Assembly: GCA_013398015.1 (NCBI GenBank)
Contig: VZRR01002857.1
Coordinates: 427,543-491,542, forward strand
DNA: 64,000 nt
Direction: 5' to 3'
Source of the DNA: Oreocharis arfaki
Taxonomy: Eukaryota; Chordata; Aves; Passeriformes; Paramythiidae
The translations under genes and the position numbers were made by a program. A model generated the notes under the pieces. That model was given only the letters and a program-made list of their open reading frames with translations. It had not been told where the DNA came from and searched no databases. This document shows positions 60,808-64,000 of the stretch, piece after piece (positions within the stretch are counted from its first letter, which is position 1; each line of letters begins with the position of its first letter).

Positions 60808-63800
60808 CCTGAGGGCGTAACTGAGATAGTGCTCAGCTCAGTGCCAGCATGTGGCTTCCCAGAGTGAATTTCTGGGGCTGCACGGGTACTAACAGAGTCT
60901 AGCTTACTGTTGTCAAGTCTTTCTAAGTACTCTGGAACCACAGACCTGTAGGTATGAGGAGGTACTAGAAGCTGATACTTGTAAAAAATGCGTGGTGCAA
61001 AGTGAGAAGCAAACTGTGCAGCACTGTAAGGAGGGATGCTGTATAACTTTGCCTCTGGAGGAAGAAATGTGAGAGGAAGCTAGAGAAATGCCTCTGCAAC
61101 GAGCACTGTCACTGGCTAATTCCTACCCTCCACACATTTATTCTGTGCCAGCTTTTCCTTCCTGCTTTCAACTTGTGGTTATCATCTAGACAAACCTAAG
61201 AAGCAACACAATTGTTACACTATATAAAATTAAGTTGAGATGGTGTAAAATAGCATGAATACAATTTTTTCCAAGGCCTGACCTCACTATTAAAACATGA
61301 GACATGCTCTTAACTGAATTTCCAAAAACACTTTCTTGAAGTCAGCTGCGTCCTTAGACGGAGTTATGTTAGGAAAGGCTTTTCTGAATCACACCTGGTA
61401 GTGAACCGTAATTAGCCTTCTCGTTATTTACCGAGGGCAAATAGGCACCTAACAAATTTGGATCTGTGGCTGAAAGAATGTGGGATGTGGGATCATATCC
61501 TGGGCTAAAGAACCTTTCTCTGTTGCTTTGAGACATTATATTTACCGTGAGAACACAGACAGCTCTCACAGGTCAATTTGAGCTATGCAAGCGTGTCTTT
61601 AAGAAAGGCCGAATATCTGTATCTCTTTTTAAGGAAAAGAGAAATGTCAGAAGGCTTTATTTTCCCTTAGAGGAAAGGAAAACCGAGAAATCTGTGGCAA
61701 ATTTAAAACATTTGTTTTTATGAAAATGAAATTTAATTTCTTTAAGAACAAAAACATCTGCTGATTTAGCTAGTTAAATATACCTAGTAATTTAGAAAAT
61801 ATTAATATATAAAATAAATATATATAGGTACCGTGCTTTTGAATAATAATGGTTCTACAAAATGCTGGAGATGGTGCTTCCTTACACACCTGAGTGTATT
61901 TGCTACCTGTTGACACATCCCTATGATAGGAAGTAACAATTAAATCTTGAAAAGAGAAAGCAAGACTGGTGGTGACTTCTACATAAAACAAGAACTTGTG
62001 GCTTTCAAAGAGAAACTCAGTGAATTTGCAGTTCTATAATACAGATAAGGAAAGCTCATTTCCAAAAGCAAAGATGGAGATGAACATGGGCATCCTTTCT
62101 CAAAAGAGGATTTCTGTCTGCCTGAGCCCAGATGCTGCCTCCTCTGGTCCTTGGAGAGGTCCAGCAACCTTTTGACATGCTCTGGCCTAATTTAAAAACC
62201 ATGGCATATTTTATCCCTTTTCTCTGAGTGGTAAGGAACCATTAGACTTTCAGTTACAGAAAGATGCTTGTAAGCTTCAGAATTAGTCTGGTCATCCACA
62301 CTTGCACAGGCTGTCAGCCTCACAATGGGTTTCCAGGAATAAACCATTCCTCCAATCTAGTCAGGATCTCATGCCTGTACTAGCCAGAAACCTAGACTCA
62401 AGTTTCTGTTTTATAAACTGCATTTTACAACTTGTCTGCCATATTTTATCCTACCTTACTGGCCCAGATCTTTGCCTCAGTCCTATCCCCAGCCCTAACC
62501 TTACTATAGATGTAAAAATTTTGGAAATGTTGCAAGTTTGAAAAGCAAATATTTTCCTTGGAAAGTATGGAGGCTGAGAGGATGGAAGGAGATGTTCAGA
62601 AAAAATATCCATTTAGGGAAAAATTCCAGTATCATTGTAAACATTACTTTAAACATTCTTTCACTGTTCATTCTGAGACAGGGTACTTCACAGGAAAGAC
62701 TCCTTTTTTTCTCTTCCAACTTTTCCCTACCAGACACAAGGAAAAAAGAACCCTTCCAACACTAACTTTTTCTGTATGCATTTCCAGGATTTTTTTTCCC
62801 AGGCCCTGAAGTTTCTAACCATGTTTTAGGCCCTGAACTTGAAAACATGTAGGTTGTATGACATGTGAAAGTCTGAGTCACTTGAAGGAGTGGTTATATC
62901 CACAACATGCTAAGTCTACGGGAATAAAACCCTTCCTTCCTGTGTAAATGTGGGAAGAGCTCTCCCAGACAGTTTCAGACCTGGAAAAAGACTGGTGTGG
63001 CCAAAAGCCTTCCTGGATTTCCCCACCCAATTACTTCAGTTTTTCTCTTGATAGATGCTGCTCCATCCTCCCTACTTTGTTCCACTTAGGCTTAGACCGT
63101 CACAGCTCCAAGATCTGAGCAAGGTTTCAAATATGATAAAGAATTATTTATCAAGGGGCTTTTGGCTTGCTGTTCAGTAACAAAGCTCTGCAGCTGGGAG
63201 GTATTTGGGTAATGTAGAGGTGTATATTGGTAGGGATCCATGCAAGCATTCGTGCCTAAGTCCAGCTGCATGTATCCAGGGAGCACAGCTCACAACCCAG
63301 CACTGTCAAGTTTTCCTTCACCTGCTATTTAGGGCTCTGCTGTGTTTTCCTCAACATCTCCCCAAGTTGCCAGTCTAAGCCTTTATCTGATGAGTGATAG
63401 CCCTGATTTATGCAGCTGGGATGTGGACTCCTGTGGCTGCTCCTGCTGCCTGAACCTTTCTCAGTGCTGTCAGAGGTTCATTATAATGAAGAGATACAGG
63501 ACGGAGCCTGTCAGCCTGAGGGCACGGGCTGTGCTGCAAGCCATAATGCATATGGCACACTGGAAGCTGCCACACTGGCAGAATGAAGGCTGCTCTCCCC
63601 AGCTCTGGCGTAATTACACACAAATACACACACAGACATTTATAGGAACTGGTATTCAGCTCTATAGATAAGGGACAAGAAATATGGATAAGAGTAAATC
63701 TTCTGTATGTGGCAGAATGCAGCTTGAGCTACCACATACTTATATATTTCAGGCTTCCTAAAAACACCTCCTGCAGAACAAGCGAAGTGTAGAACCTGAA

Positions 63801-64000
63801 AGTGGTTTCTACGTCTATCTTTATTTTTTGTATTATTTTGCGCTTTTGCTCAGTCAATGTTCCTGTTCCTCCAAGGCAAAACTGGCTTATTGATTCAAGA
63901 TTTCTAAAAGCCTGGTACTCTAACAACTGCATTAGAGGAGGGGGAATAAATAACAACAAACTACCTTCAAAACATTGTATGATGTTTTGAATGGGTACAG
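60808..64000. other. Non-coding span, no gene seen
   Basis: AT-rich with scattered frames under 110 codons on both strands. A nearly pure A/T tract lies at 61796-61826. No repeat, RNA gene or exon recognised. Confidence 0.5.

Noticed and set aside
1..64000. CRISPR array, phage, insertion sequence or bacterial operon
   Set aside because: No regularly spaced direct repeats, no dense co-directional ORFs and no ribosome-binding-site pattern. The CR1 content shows an avian nuclear genome.
1..64000. tRNA, rRNA or snRNA genes
   Set aside because: I looked for B-box-like GGTTCRA words and familiar small-RNA starts and found none in a foldable context. This is not exhaustive without a covariance-model scan.

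Overview
This is vertebrate nuclear DNA, almost certainly from a bird. The identifying signal is a set of 5'-truncated CR1 LINEs. They carry the C-terminal reading frame of CR1 ORF2 and end in degenerate tandem octamers related to ATTCTATG, with no poly(A) tail. The background is AT-rich by eye, has few CpGs and many short simple repeats, and contains no dense array of long ORFs. I see no bacterial or phage operon, CRISPR array, rRNA, tRNA, or known protein-coding gene that I can name with confidence. Most open frames are chance frames; the longest ones inside repeats lie antisense to CR1.

Layout. 1-1 kb: one weak candidate exon near the left edge and a CR1 tail. 1-5.7 kb: apparently unique non-coding DNA. 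5.7-6.6 kb: a plus-strand CR1 copy with recognisable but frameshifted ORF2 C-terminus. 12.3-15.9 kb: a 1.77-kb segment present twice, nearly identical, separated by 52 Ns. The second copy runs directly into a (TG)n microsatellite where the first stops. This is best read as a failed contig merge (false duplication); both copies carry the same older CR1 with a reverse-transcriptase ADD remnant. 16.1-16.9, 18.3-18.7 and 31.9-32.2 kb: blocks that look like conserved non-coding regulatory DNA. 20.2-20.8 kb: another plus-strand CR1. 40.0-40.95 kb: the best candidate for a real coding exon in the window, a possible terminal exon encoding a short protein with a single C-terminal membrane helix, followed by an AATAAA site. 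41.9-42.5 kb: a minus-strand CR1. 54.3 kb: a minus-strand CR1 tail. The rest is intergenic or intronic sequence with microsatellites, small hairpins and a few low-confidence ORFs.

How it fits together: the window looks like a gene desert or a very large intron. I see no cooperating gene set. The items most worth checking are the putative small membrane-protein exon at 40 kb, the regulatory-looking blocks, and the assembly error at 14 kb. I found nothing that supports an undescribed multi-gene system here.
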